From Balaenoptera acutorostrata (taxonomy: Eukaryota; Chordata; Mammalia; Artiodactyla; Balaenopteridae), in contig NC_080067.1 of assembly GCF_949987535.1 (NCBI RefSeq), positions 45,506,910 through 45,570,909 on the forward strand: DNA of 64,000 bases, read 5' to 3'. Below are positions 12,451 through 23,965 of the stretch, piece after piece (position 1 is the first letter of the stretch; every line of letters begins with the position of its first letter). The notes under the pieces were generated by a model. That model searched no databases. It was given only the letters and a program-made list of their open reading frames with translations, and was not told the DNA's origin. The translations under genes were made by a program, and so were the position numbers.

Positions 12451-13000
12451 TAATATAATTTTTTAAATTAATTTTTACTGGAGTATAGTTGATTTACAAT
12501 GTTGGGTTAGTTTCTGCTGTACAGAAAAGTGAATAAGTTATATATATACATATATCCACTCTTTTTTAGATTCTTTTCCCATATAGGTCATTACAGAGTA
12601 TTGAGTAGAGTTCCTTGTGCTATACAGTGGGTTCTTATTAGTTATCTATTTTATGTATAGTAGTGTGTATACATCGATCCCAATCTCCCAATTTATCCTT
12701 CCCCCCCTTTCCCCCTTGGTAACCATAAGTTTGTTTTTTACATCTGTGACTCTATTTCTGTTTTGTAAATAAGTTCATTTGTACCATTTTTTTAGATTCC
12801 ACATATAAGGGATATCGTATGATATTTGTCTTTCTCTATCTGACTTACTTCACTCAGTATGACAATCTCTAGGTCCAACCATGTTGCTGCAAGTGGCATT
12901 ATTTTTTTCTTTTTTATGACTGATCCCATATATAAATGATATCATATGATATTTGTCTTTGTCTGACTTACTTCACTTAGTATGATAATCTCTAGGTCCC
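12451..13000 (-). mobile_element. L1 3' end, antisense (copy B, with internal repeat)
   Basis: A second antisense L1 3' end directly follows copy A: ACTGGAGTATAGTTGATT, CTATACAGTGGGTTC, GTATGACAATCTCTAGGTCC. It runs further into the element (ATGTTGCTGCAAGTGGCATT), then a segment of about 80 bp (12923-12999) repeats 12795-12871 with differences. A third TAATATA copy follows at 13001. The two L1 copies differ at many positions, so they are not a recent exact duplication. Confidence 0.85.
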
Positions 13001-13084
13001 TAATATACTTTTAACTGTAAAATTAACAAAGAGGAGGAGAGTAGAAGTGAGAAGTATTCAGTTATAACTATTTCTCTAAATTTG

Positions 13085-13246
13085 ATCTCGCATGAGAATT
13101 ATCAAGGATGCTTGTTACAATTCCTATTTCTGAGCCCCATCACAAACCTCTTGATTCAGAATTTCTAGAAGTAGGAATTAGGAATCTGCATTTTAAATAA
13201 ACTACCTAGATAATTCACATGAACATTAAAGTTCAGAGCTTCACAG
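13085..13246 (+). repeat. MER20-like hAT remnant
   Basis: Contains CGCATGAGAATTATCA, TTGATTCAGAATTTCTAG and 'GGAATCTGCATTTTAAATAAACT' in the order of the non-autonomous hAT family MER20. Terminal repeats are poorly preserved. Confidence 0.5.
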
Positions 13247-13979
13247 CTCGTGCCTGGGTCACTGCAACTGTCTCTTAGCTGCTGTCCTACCATTGTGTTT
13301 TTCTTCTATCATTTTTGGAACACTCCTAAAGGTCTACATTTATCATGCTACCATGATAAATATAGCATGGTTCCTTTGGATCACCTCATTATATTTAGAA
13401 TTGTCCCTTGATGATGAAAGGCCTTCCCTCTGTCTCCCCAATGTCTTCTCACTGGCCTTGTCCCCAACTCCTCCCCAGCCCAGTTGTCCACTTGGGCCAA
13501 AATAAGCTGCCTTCAAACTACTCAGCAAAGCTCTCGAGGTTCCGTCGAGAACCAAAGGGGCTGCCACTGCAGCGGGGGAGGGCAGAGTGGAACATGGGCT
13601 CACAGGCTCTCCATCCCCATTCCAACCAGAGCTCCACTTGTGCTTCCTCATAAAATTTATTTGGAGATAAGACTCTGGTAGATAGAATAAATTTTTTAAA
13701 AACACTGTCCTAGATTAAATCTACTATATCCCTTTCCTGTCTGCAAACACTTTATTTCCTTTGTGTGAAACCCTTCCCTGTCTCGCCCACTGCAAGGCTT
13801 CCTTATCAACAGTCCATGGTCTGTCCATCACATTTCAAAACCTTTCTCAAGATGCAGCTGGGTCTCATCTAACCATCCAACATCAGGGTTGTTCATGTCA
13901 TCTGGAGCTCAGGTCAACTCACTACAAGTGGGGTCAGTTTCTTTCTCATTGTTAAGTTATATCCATCTCAGTTGTTTCC
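13247..13979. other. Unassigned sequence
   Basis: No gene seen. Overlapping open frames occur on both strands between 13293 and 13705 (the longest 120 codons on the minus strand) but none resembles a known protein. A TC-rich part may be L2-derived. Confidence 0.4.
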
Positions 13980-14135
13980 TTCATTCAGCAAATATTTATC
14001 AAGCCATTGCTATATAGCAGGATCTGCGCTCAGCCCTGTAAATACAGTAGTGAACAAAACAGACAAAAGTACTTGCCCCTTGTGGAGCTTACATTTTAAT
14101 GTGCATGTCCTCCCCAAAGAGATTCCAAGTTCTGC
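13980..14135 (-). repeat. L2 LINE 3' end, antisense
   Basis: The order CAGCAAATATTTATCAAG, ATAGCAGGATCTGCGCTC, GTGAACAAAACAGACAAAAG and TGTGGAGCTTACATTTTAAT is the reverse complement of the L2 3' end. Confidence 0.8.
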
Positions 14136-14659
14136 GATAGGAACTTGGTCTCCTACTGGTTTTATATCCTTTTAAAGGACTTATTAATAATAATTCAATT
14201 AAAGCCATTATAGCAAACATGACACAAAATTCATGACAAAGCTATTTCATGTCTTCAAAACCTCGGGTTTTTATTTTCTTGTTACTTGAAAATTAATTCT
14301 GAATAATAATTTATCTGCTCTCTACTTATGTTCCAGATTCTGTTTAGAATCAAAGACCCAAAATTTAAGGGGAAAAGGTAAATGACAATTATTTGCAGTT
14401 CTTTAATTCTGTACTCAGCATGATACCATTAAATTTGTCTCATACTTTTTTCTTAAATAGCTCTACTACCCTTATGAAAAGAACTTGCTTAAATTCCCAA
14501 ACTTACCCAACCAGTTTGCTTGATTTGCCAAAACTACAAGGAGCTTTTAGAAAGGAACAGTACTATTCTGTCAGTTCTCTTGATCCATTCCGGAGTTGAG
14601 AACATTTTTTAACTTTTTTTTTCTTACCTCACCATAGATCTAGTGAGCATGAATTTCAC

Positions 14660-15610
14660 ACTCACATAACTCAGGCATGACTTCTGATGTCCAGCAATGC
14701 TGAGCTAATTTAGTCAGACCAATCCTCCTATTGAAAATTACTAAAAGTACTGAATAAAATATATTTTCATCTTATTAAAAAACATCAGTAAGCCAAAACA
14801 TAGTAAGGCATTACCAGGCCCAGAATAGATGAGAACAAAGAAAAGTAGGCCAAACACTAGGAGCTACTTTTGTTCCAAGGACATTTGCCTATTTGGACTA
14901 TGAAACTGAGCTGTGGCTTCAATGGATTCCTGGGGTGAGAGGAATGGAAATCAGATCCCAGGGCCCACCAAATGTGGAGAGTATAATAGGAGAACCCCAT
15001 ATTAAAGTGGAACACAGAAGTCAGCTCATCCCCTCCCACCCCCCTCAGAGAGCCATGGAAAGAGTTGCTTTAATCCAGCACAGAGCAGAGCAGGAAGAGA
15101 AAAAAAGGAAACCCAGACCCCAAGAGGCTGTAACCATAGGCATATTTGAAGCCTAAAATGTACAGCCCCAAATTTGTATCACTGCCCAAAATCTAGTTTA
15201 GAGTGGTACCAGACTGTCTACTCAAGCCCCCAAAAGAAGCAAGTGCAAACTTTCTCCAGGGGAGAAATAAAGCTCATCTTATTTAGCCTTTGAGAGTCCT
15301 CAACTTATACTTTCTCAAGTGGTATGAGCAGCACAGAATCAAAGGTAACCAAGCACACAAAGAAACAAGGCAGCAGGAGCAAGAACCAGTAGGAAGAACA
15401 GACAGCAGAATCAGACACTCAGAAACTTCAAATATTGGAATTACCACATTCAGATTATTGAAAGAAAATGCTTGTCATAGTTAAAGAAAATTTTAAAGCT
15501 TGAAAATACCTGAAAGGAGCATGAATCTATAAAATTGTCAAAGCAGTTTTTTTTAAAGGGTCAAATAGAATCTCTGGAGATTAAAAAATACAATAATTAA
15601 TATAAAAAGA
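14660..15610 (+). repeat. HAL1/L1M-like LINE fragment
   Basis: A-rich sense strand containing GACAGCAGAATCAGACACTC, AGAAACTTCAAATATTGG, AATTACCACATTCAG and GGTCAAATAGAATCTCTGG, as in the 5' part of old L1-like elements such as HAL1. The reading frame is broken throughout and I do not attempt a protein call. Confidence 0.6.
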
Positions 15611-16428
15611 TAAATGTCTTTTTCTCCATAATTGAACCTCCTGAGCCCTATTTCTGCTGATGTGGGAATTTCAAATGTGTTGATTACATCTCCAGGTTAC
15701 ACTTAGTCTTCTTGGGGTAAATATTCAGTAATCAGTACTCAGTAACTCAGAACTACATAAGTTCCAGGGCTTTGTACATCCTTGGATGGTGGTTTGGTCT
15801 GTGAGGTCTTCTGTCCTCTTATGGATTCTAATCCTGCTTTCTCCCCTCCTTAGGCATTCAGTGGTCTCTCTCCTCAGTTGTATCCATGATCAAAGCCTCC
15901 TCACTCACTTCTGCACTCTGTTCACTCAGGTAACTCTTGCTCGTCCCAACTATAAGTCCTAGCCTGTGCCTCTAGAAAACATGGAGAATTCCCAGCTGCT
16001 GGGCTACCTTCTGGGGCCATACGTTCTCCATGGGACAGCCTCAGGTCCTCTCTGCCTAAAACCTCACCTAGGGAGCTCTATTTTTCCAGACAAGAAGTGG
16101 GGCAAAAATCCCCTCTCAGTCAGATCCAAACTTTTCTGGACATTTTGTCTTTCACGACCCCACTCCCCTCCTTACCCAGACTCAAGCAGAATGGGAAAGA
16201 GAGCTCTCTTTTCTCCTCTCACTCTCTGCCAAGCTTCTCATCCATCCCAGAAATGCTTCTGTCTCCTCTCACACTGCAGGAAAATATTCTGTGCTTATTG
16301 AAGAATTTTTTCCTGTTTTATGTTTATTGTATCAACTCTATGCTCTGAAACCTCCATGCTTTGTCTTGATATTCAAACTTTTGGAATGGAAACCACAAAC
16401 AAATAATAACAATAAAAAAATTTCTCTT

Positions 16429-16655
16429 ATCAAGATAGCTAGTGGGAAGCAACCGCATAGCACAGGGAGATTAGCTCGGTGCTTTGTGACCACCTAGAGG
16501 GGTGAGATAGGGAGGGTGGGAGGGAGGGAGATGCAAGAGGGAAGAGATATGGGAACATATGTATATGTATAGCTGATTCACTTTGTTATAAAGCAGAAAC
16601 TAACACACCATTGTAAAGCAATTATACTCCAATAAAGATGTTAAAAAAAAAAAAA
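16429..16655 (+). mobile_element. 5'-truncated L1 3' end
   Basis: Begins at ATAGCTAGTGGGAAGCAACC and runs through GCACAGGGAGATTAGCTCGG, TAGCTGATTCACTTTG and 'CTCCAATAAAGATGTTAAAA' into a poly(A) tail ending near 16655. It is a close relative of the 11555-11974 copy. I could not identify a convincing target-site duplication. Confidence 0.9.
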
Positions 16656-17325
16656 AAGAATCTTGCTCTCAGCGTTGAAAGCTCTGGCTTTGAAGACTGT
16701 CTTTGAAAACTCAAAGCTAAGAGTATGACTCTGTTTTTACCAGCTTGTGTTCTCCCTTCTCTAAGACGTATATTTCTCTCAGGCTGAGAGTAAAGGGAAA
16801 TTACTGAGAAGGAAAAATACAGTCAGTAATATTTCAAAATATTATTCTGCTGCATCAACAACTTTTTTTATCCAGTCTCTACAAAAAGAAAATCCAGTCT
16901 CTACAAAAAGTTCATTGTGTTTAACAATGAACTTGGTATAACAAAATTATCCTGTGGCAAAAATGTGTGGGCCATAGAGTTTTGTTATATAAGGATTTGA
17001 TCAGCCCATAGGTTTCAAGAGCAGGCCACTGGCAAATTGTATTAATTTACCATGCATTTCTCATAACACAGGTCAAAAATAGTGTTATTGAGATAACAGA
17101 AGATTTGGAACAAAGATATATATTTACTTTGGCTAGTAGCTATGAAGATCCAATCCATTTTCTTTTAATCTCAAAATTAAGAAGGCTATACTGCTACCAT
17201 GATTATGTCACCCCTAAATGTCATTAGGGAGGGTTTTGTTTTTTAATGAGAAATCATGTCATACATTGACAGTTCAAAAATGACTCTACTCATCACCTAA
17301 AAATATTACAACATTTATCATTATT
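16656..17325. other. Unassigned sequence with local duplication and hairpin
   Basis: No gene seen. At 16870-16910 the 19-mer ATCCAGTCTCTACAAAAAG occurs twice with a 22-bp period. It runs into a hairpin at 16908-16934, with 11-bp arms AAGTTCATTGT and ACAATGAACTT and a 5-base loop. Confidence 0.6.
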
Positions 17326-17338
17326 AAAAATAGTTTGG

Positions 17339-17624
17339 TGCTTCCCTGGTGGCGCAGTGGTTGAGAATCTGCCTGCCAATGCAGGGGACACGGGTTCGAG
17401 CCCTGGTCTGGGAAGATCCCACATGCCGCGGAGCAACTAGGCCCGTGAGCCACAACTACTGAGCCTGCGCGTCTGGAGCCTGTGCTCCGCAACAAGAGAG
17501 GCCGCGATAGTGAGAGGCCCGCGCACCGCGATGAAGAGTGGCCCCCACTTGCCACAACTAGAGAAAGCCCTCACACAGAAACGAAGAACCAACACAGCCA
17601 TAAATAAATAAATAAAATTTAAAA
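17339..17624 (+). mobile_element. CHR-type tRNA-derived SINE
   Basis: Near-full-length element with pol III A box (TGGCGCAGTGG) and B box (GGTTCGAGCCC), a central GC-rich body ending in CCACAACTAGAGAAAGCCC, and a (TAAA)n/poly(A) tail. A 13-bp target-site duplication AAAAATAGTTTGG lies at 17326-17338 and 17625-17637. Divergence from the other young copies here is low. It is non-autonomous and depends on L1 machinery. Confidence 0.96.
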
Positions 17625-17639
17625 AAAAATAGTTTGGGT

Positions 17640-19019
17640 TTCATTGAAGGAGTAACTGTTTTTCACACAAATTCTAAGATCTTTCTTTCCTTTGACGCTA
17701 AAAATACGTATAAAGAGAAGCAGGTGAAATCTGCCAACTTTATATTTGGAAAGAAATACAGAGATAATTTTCCTGCCAGCAGTCTTGGATATAAACCAAG
17801 TAGATAAAGTCATCAGAAAGGATTAATTGTGTCCCAACATACGTAAATGAGCTGCCACTTTTGGTATGCTGACTATTAATGTTTTCGACTAGAGAGTACA
17901 GTGCCTCTTTCAGCTAGAATTGAAATGTTCCCGAAGACCAACTGGAAAACACATTAAGAATACACTGGAATATCCATAAGTTTTTTAGCATATCTCTGAT
18001 TGTAACTACTGATAGAGCCCATATCAGTCCTATGGAATTGGCCTCTATTCTGTACATCTGTATTTAAAGCAAACAACAACAAAATCCTCCAATTATCAGA
18101 GATTTAGCTATGAAAAAAGGATTCACCTAGAGCTGAAATTTACAAAAACAAAACTATAGAACCTTCCCATTTTTAAGATTTCAGTTTAATAAGTTTTTGA
18201 GATTGTTTTTGAAAAGTGAATCTATCCATTATTAAGTCATTTACAGAGTGTTAGAGTTCAGGGTACATGTGTCATTAAGATCAGTGCTATGGTTTCCACA
18301 GCAACTATAGCTCTGTCTCACTTGACTCCTCACTTTGTGCTTTATTCAGCCTGTGGTAGTGAATGCAGGCCCATGGTGAGTACAAGTAGGTGAATATGGC
18401 ACTCATGCACACCTGTGTATAGATAAGTTCTCTTCTGTAAGACCTAGGTTTTCCTTTTCATCATGTCATGATATACTTAACCTTTAAGCTTGGAATCAAC
18501 AGAGCCTTTTGCAGGCCTTTCAATTCCAAGGCATTGTAGTAAAATACTTTTATAATGAGAATTATGACCTCTTGCATATTTTTTAAAAAGTTAAATGATC
18601 ACACGTTCAAATAACCCAAATCTGCTAAGTTTACAACTAAGAGACTTGTCACTGATTCAAGAAAGGAGTCTTCTCTTGAGCCCACTGCTAATTCCAGAAA
18701 TGAGATTGATAGAATAAGGGGATATTTCAGCTCAATTTTCCTTGAAACCAAGTATCTGGGGTTAACGCAACAGCACTTCAGTCCCATCCAACTGAGCTGC
18801 TCAATTGCTTTGAGATTCTTGATAGATTGGGTGATTGGGCTAACTGTATCTATCACAGCAGGCCCCAGTGCTTGACTGATTGCTGTGTAGTGCAATTAAT
18901 GGGCCACCAAGTTATTTAGAAGACTTGTCCCCACCGTGAAAGACAAGCTCCATCCCCAAAATTCTAGAGCTTCTTGCTCCACAGTTTTCGTGGCAAGAAT
19001 TCCTCCTAAAGGAAACCAC
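17640..19019. other. Unassigned sequence
   Basis: AT-rich, no gene or clear repeat recognised. The minus-strand 98-codon frame at 18599-18895 has no known match and no supporting signals. Confidence 0.4.
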
Positions 19020-19120
19020 TGTTTGCACCTTTGGTGTTCATTTATGAATACATCCAACAAATATTGTAGAGTGCCTACCATATGCGAGGGGCTGCGCTGG
19101 GCACTATAGGCCCTATGCTG
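19020..19120 (-). repeat. L2 LINE 3' end, antisense
   Basis: CATCCAACAAATATTGTAG, GTGCCTACCATATGCGAGG and GCTGCGCTGGGCACTATAGG follow the reverse complement of the L2 3' terminus. Confidence 0.7.
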
Positions 19121-19306
19121 ACCCTGTCTTAAGTGTCTTGAATGGGGGTCTGAAAAGGACCCACAATAAAGTGAACAGTGTTAAATGTTCTCACTCTTAG
19201 GTCGTTCTCAGCTACCAAACTCTTAATATGACTTTAGCATAGCCACTGCCATGTTTTCCTCTTCCATTACAGGCTTTCATTTACCTCCCCAGGTACTGCC
19301 CTACTA

Positions 19307-19608
19307 TTTTTTTTGGCCGTGTTGGGTCTTCGCTGCTGTGTGCAGGTTTTATCTAGATGCAGCGAGCGAGGGCTACTCTTCATTGCGGTGCGCAGGCTTC
19401 TCATTGCGGTGGCTTCTCTTGTTGCGGAGCACGGGCTTCAGTAGTTGTGGCATGTGGGCTCAATAGTTGTGGCTTGCAGGCTCAGTAGTTGTGGTGCACA
19501 GGCTTAGTTGCTCCGCAGCATGTGGGATCTTCCCAGACCAGGGCTCGAGCCCGTGTCCCTTGCATTGGCAGGTGGATCCTTAACCACTGCACCACCAGGG
19601 AAGTCCCC
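19307..19608 (-). mobile_element. CHR-type tRNA-derived SINE, antisense
   Basis: Reverse complement of the CHR element: a T-run at the left edge, TTGCTCCGCAGCATGTGGG, the B box antisense GGGCTCGAGCCC and terminal CACCACCAGGGAAGTCC. An imperfect 11-bp duplication (CTGCCCTACTA at 19296-19306, CTGCCATACTA at 19609-19619) flanks it. Open frames across it on the plus strand are artefacts of the SINE. Confidence 0.94.
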
Positions 19609-20179
19609 CTGCCATACTACTGGTCCTTCCTCCAGAGTCCCCACTCTTCCTTATTCTCCGTGTCCTTTCCTCTTACCACATAAATCACAACTTGATCCCC
19701 ACTTTCATCTCAACCCTACCTCCCAGCTTCTCACACCCAGCTGCTCCATCCCTCATCTAGTTTCCTTTTTTTCTTCCTTCATTCCTCTTCTCACTGAGGA
19801 TTTCAAAGTCTTCAAGAGACAGGGAGATCCAAGGCACCATGTGGCTTTTGTCTCAATAGTTCAGGGCCTGATAACGTTCAAGGAGTTAGTTTGGGACTCA
19901 AGAGTTGAGCCTCCCTGGCTACATCCTGGTTAAATAAGCACTCTGGTATTGGTATGAGGATCTAGCCACTGTTCATCTCACTGCTTTTTTGGTATGTCTC
20001 CATGTCCCATACAAGCCATTACCTTCTTTATCTTCCCCCAGAACCAGCCTGAACTTACAGAGAAAAGACACCATCTATAAATTCACCCGAACCAGAATCC
20101 TAGGAATGATCGAAGGCCCTCCCTGCTCACTAACCCTTCCTTATCCCCTCTGTCACCAAGCCCTATGGGTTTATCTTCA

Positions 20180-20596
20180 CTGTCACTGCCTTATTTAGGT
20201 TCTTATCACCTCTGGCCTGAATTATTGCCCTACCCACTCAGTGATTAGTCCAATCTACCACCACCCATCACCACACACCATACTGGTGCCCTCACCTCCA
20301 TCCATCAAATTCATCCCTCCAAAAGCAACCATGGAATTCTTTCCAAAATATATGTCACTTCTTGGCCTGATTCCCCACAGCTTTCAGAATAACATTCAGA
20401 CTCCTTGGTTTATGACACATGGTTCATGATCAGATCTTGCTTCCATTAGTAGCTTCCTTTCCCAGCAACCTACCATCCACCCATGCACTCTTTATTCCAA
20501 CCGTATAGAACAGTGTGTGGTTCCTGTAACTTCTGCTGATTCACACCTGCGCTATTCCACATGTACCGCCTCCTCCTGGAATGCCCTTCTTCTCAT
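20180..20596 (+). repeat. L2 LINE fragment
   Basis: Contains L2-like motifs such as CAGAATAACATTCAGACTCC, TTGGTTTATGACACATGG and 'CGCCTCCTCCTGGAATGCCCTTC'. The element is interrupted by the LTR at 20597; a CTTCAGACTCC segment after 21170 may be its continuation. Confidence 0.6.
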
Positions 20597-20784
20597 CGTA
20601 GGGGAGGAAAAATTAGTTTTCCCTCTGTCCTTCTAACTTCTCAGCTGTAACAAAAGGCAGATTAATAAAAGCAAACAAGTTTATTAGCACGTGTCTCTCA
20701 TGTATACATGAGAGATGCCCAGGGAAAAATAAGTGACTCTCAGAAGAGGTGGCTTTAGAATCCAAGCTTAAATACCATCTTAAG

Positions 20785-20818
<34 letters not shown>

Positions 20819-21138
20819 TGTGGAGGAGGCCAGTTATGGGGAGATGACCATGAGCAGGAGGGTTTGTTATGTAGATTTACATTCTTTTAAATCTCCTTTC
20901 ATAAGAGTTTCTGGTGATTTAGAGTCATCTTTCTCTCCCTGGTAGGGAAAGGGAAAGAAAGAGAGAGAGACTCTAATAAATGGAGATTTCCTTTATAAAT
21001 ATAAATTTCCCTTACAAAAGTGTAACTTCTACTCTGTTTTCAAAGTTTTTCCTCTGTCTGCTGTTTCTCAAAATAATCAGCTCAAAATAACTCTGCCAAA
21101 GAGGCACATTTTGGGGTGGCATACTTTACCACCCTTCA
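20597..21138 (-). mobile_element. Solitary endogenous retroviral LTR
   Basis: Read on the minus strand, a promoter-like TATTTAAGCTTGG is followed downstream by a polyadenylation signal in GCTAATAAACTTG, and the segment ends in CTCCCCTAC. Its start, TGAAGGGTGG, fits the TG...CA rule; the far end is decayed to CG. No internal retroviral genes lie on either side, so this is a solo LTR left by recombination. A 29-base A run (20787-20815 on plus) and a 22-bp palindrome (20694-20715) lie inside it. Family not assigned. Confidence 0.65.
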
Positions 21139-21334
21139 CCGTGAATAGTCAAATTAACTCTCATTGATCTTACTGATCCTTCAGACTCCGTTTACTGTGT
21201 GTTGTGCACTGTGCTAAGAGCAGTATATGTGTTCCTTGAACCGTAACTCCAATTTAGATGTCCTTCATTTGGGCTCCTAAGCATTCTATGAATACCTCTA
21301 TTAGGGCATCAATCATAGATAACATTCATTTTGT

Positions 21335-22330
21335 CAGCCTCATTCATTTATTCAACCAATATTTATTTACTATATGCCATACGATAGTGGGCAACTTAGA
21401 CAAGTTTTCTACTCTCCAGTTCTTACAGTCTAGGAAGGAAGAAAGACACCTGAGAAATAACAATAAAGTGGGTAAGTGTCATGGGAGGGAAAGTGGAAGG
21501 TTCTGCAGGTTATGGGGCTCTTAACACCAGCCAGAAGGTCAGAAAAGGCTTCTCTAAGGAGACTTCCTCCAGCTGGGGCTGAGGCATGTTCTAGGAAAAG
21601 AGTCAGCCCATGGAAGACCTAAAAATGAGAGAGCACGTGCATTTGTAGTGAAAGGAGTTCACTACAAATGGAGATAGTCTGGCAAGACACCAAGTTTGAG
21701 AGGCGGTAGAGGCTTGGGCGAGTGGAGGGCTGTGGAAGCCTTTTTAAGGAATTTAGGTTCTTATCCCCCAAATAATGGGAAGGCCATTGATCAGAATAAG
21801 ATAAGAAGGGAGTGACATGATCAGACTTGCCTTTTAGAATGATCGCTGTGGCAGCCCATGAGAATGGAGTGGTTGGGGGGATCAGGAAGAGGTTAAATGC
21901 AGGGACACGAATTAGGACACTGTTATTAATCCAAATGAGAGATGATAGTAGACGAAACTAGATAGTACCGGTAGGGGTGAAGAAATGTGGACAAACTTTA
22001 AAGCTGCTTGGGAGGTAGAATTGACAGGATTCATTGACTTATTAGAAAAAAAGACGTGAGGGAGAGAGAGTCAGAGATAATCCCAAATTTCTGGATTTAG
22101 AGGATCGTAGGTATCATTCCCATAATTGGGAATGTTTGGATGGAGAGGCAGTTTTAAGAGAAAGAAAAAAGCTCAGTTTGGGACACATAGATTTTGAGGG
22201 AAACAAACAAGTAAAGTTGTCCAGTGGACATTTGAATATGCATGGACCTAAAGTTCAGAGAAGATGAAGACCAGTCTGGAAATAGACATCTGAAAGTCAC
22301 TAGCATATAGGTTGTAATTAATTAAGGCCA
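21335..22330 (-). repeat. Long L2 LINE fragment, antisense (about 1 kb)
   Basis: Starts with the antisense L2 3' end (ATTCAACCAATATTTATTTAC, CTTACAGTCTAGGAAGG) and continues into coding-region antisense: GAAGGGAGTGACATGATCAG, GAATGATCGCTGTGGCAG, AGTCACTAGCATATAGG. The last resembles the antisense of the reverse-transcriptase YADD region. Multiple gaps and substitutions; no ORF survives. Confidence 0.7.
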
Positions 22331-22505
22331 AGAGGATGAATATGATGCCATTAGACAGTAGGTCTAATGAGGCAAGAGCCGTACATTATTTACCTCTGTA
22401 TCACCAGGGTCTAATATCATGCCTGAAACAGAGTAGGTGCTTTGATCATTTTATTGAATGAATGAATGAGTGAATGAATGAATGTGAGTGAATAAGTGAA
22501 TGAAC
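22331..22505 (+). repeat. L2 3' end with (GAAT)n tail
   Basis: GAGGCAAGAGCCGTACATTA, CACCAGGGTCTAATATCATG and CAGAGTAGGTGCTTTGATC match the L2 sense 3' end. The tail is an imperfect (GAAT)n microsatellite at about 22455-22504. Confidence 0.75.
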
Positions 22506-23424
22506 AGTGTGAAATACAACCAAGTTTAATTCAAAAAACTGTCTGAATATAAAATATTGAAAGATTAAAATTATTATGGTATTAATATGCACCAACCAAG
22601 TTTTCAGAACAACAGTACTGGAATGGATAATCTAGGAAAAAAAGTTGCATAGAATAATAACTACTCTGAAGACCAATCAAATGCATTTCATTTGTACAAA
22701 TTAAAGCACAGTTGCAGTCCAAAACTTACCAAAGCAGGTTGCAAATGCTATTTTATTATCATTATTCATACGTGTCTGTGATGGTGCAATTAAAATTTGA
22801 TAATCATATTTGTCTATGCATAATGATTAGCAAGAGACAGAGATTAAAGGGATAGTTAAAGAGAAGCAAAAGTGAGCAACCTTTAAGCCTCACCTTTGGC
22901 GTCACACAAACTTCCTTTCAGCAGTGGCCTGTCATGGTGCCTTGCTTTCCATTTTCTACTTGCTCCGCTCACAGATCTTAAATGTGAAGATACAGCAAAA
23001 CTCCTCCTGTGTATTATAGTGGTAATTTTCTAATTATTTTCAAAGGGAACTCTTTGAATCTTTTTGTTCTTTCATTGAACATAACATTTAAATATAGGAA
23101 CACAGTCTCTGGAACCAAACCCTGTCTACCAGCAAGGGAAACGGATGTTGGCTCCACTACTGAAAGACTCTGTCCCTGCTACTTTGTAAGCATGTCTCTT
23201 TTTTTTCTGTTGATTCTTTCATTTCATCAGAAAGCCTAGGAAGTACAACTGAGAGATTTTTATTTTTGATTTCTGTTTCATAATCCCAGTCATTAGTACA
23301 AGGCCAAAAGATAAATCTCAAGTGAGTCGTTATCAAGTGCATACACAGTAGAGGAAAGCATCCCTGCCAAAGGCAGACATGGGTGCACATTGCAATGCAC
23401 CTGTTCGGTAGGTGGAGGAGCTCA
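22506..23424. other. Unassigned sequence
   Basis: No gene or repeat recognised with confidence. Confidence 0.4.
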
Positions 23425-23525
23425 GAGAAGGTTGTTCAACCTGTGTGGGCCTCAGTGATCTCATCTGTAAAGTGAGGGATTGGATTTGGTTGCTTCTAAG
23501 ACCCCCTACTAGCTCTATAATTTTA
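23425..23525 (+). repeat. MIR SINE fragment
   Basis: GTGTGGGCCTCAGTGATCTC, ATCTGTAAAGTGAGGGATTG and 'CTTCTAAGACCCCCTACTAGCTCTATAATT' follow the MIR/MIRb 3' region. Confidence 0.75.
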
Positions 23526-23699
23526 TTATTTTATTATACCCTCAGGAACATTTTATTATTCTAAACTATGTAGACTTTATTAAATTTGACTTTGCTTCAT
23601 CATTTTATTATATCTGTTCTCTATTAAATACCATTTTATGATATACTGACTATGTCTCCATGGCTGGTGGAAACTAAAGGGCTAGAGACATCGGATGAG

Positions 23700-23965
23700 C
23701 ATGGGGATACGATAACACTAACCATAGTGCTTCCATTCCTTGGGTGTTTACATGGGCCAGGCATTGGCCTAGGCATTTGCTCTACCTCATTTAATCTTCA
23801 CAGCAATCCCATAGAGTAAGTATTAATATCCCCTTTTTATAGAAGATGAAACTTACGCTTGTACGTTTTGATAACTTGGCAGCTAGAAAGTGGTACAGCT
23901 CAATTACAACCCCAGGTCTGCCTGCGTCCAGAGCCTCTGCTCTTAACCACTACGTTAGATCTGGA
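23700..23965 (-). repeat. MIR SINE, antisense, near full length
   Basis: Reverse complement of MIR: CATGGGCCAGGCATTGG, CTCATTTAATCTTCACAGC, TTTTTATAGAAGATGAAAC, GCAGCTAGAAAGTGGTACAG and CCTCTGCTCTTAACCACTAC. Confidence 0.85.

Noticed and set aside
13343..13705. 120-codon minus-strand frame
   Set aside because: Opposing frames on the plus strand, no domain, no supporting signals; chance open frame.
17340..17420. Possible tRNA gene from A and B box motifs
   Set aside because: The boxes belong to the tRNA-derived head of the CHR SINE. The cloverleaf is not maintained and the same head recurs at each SINE copy.
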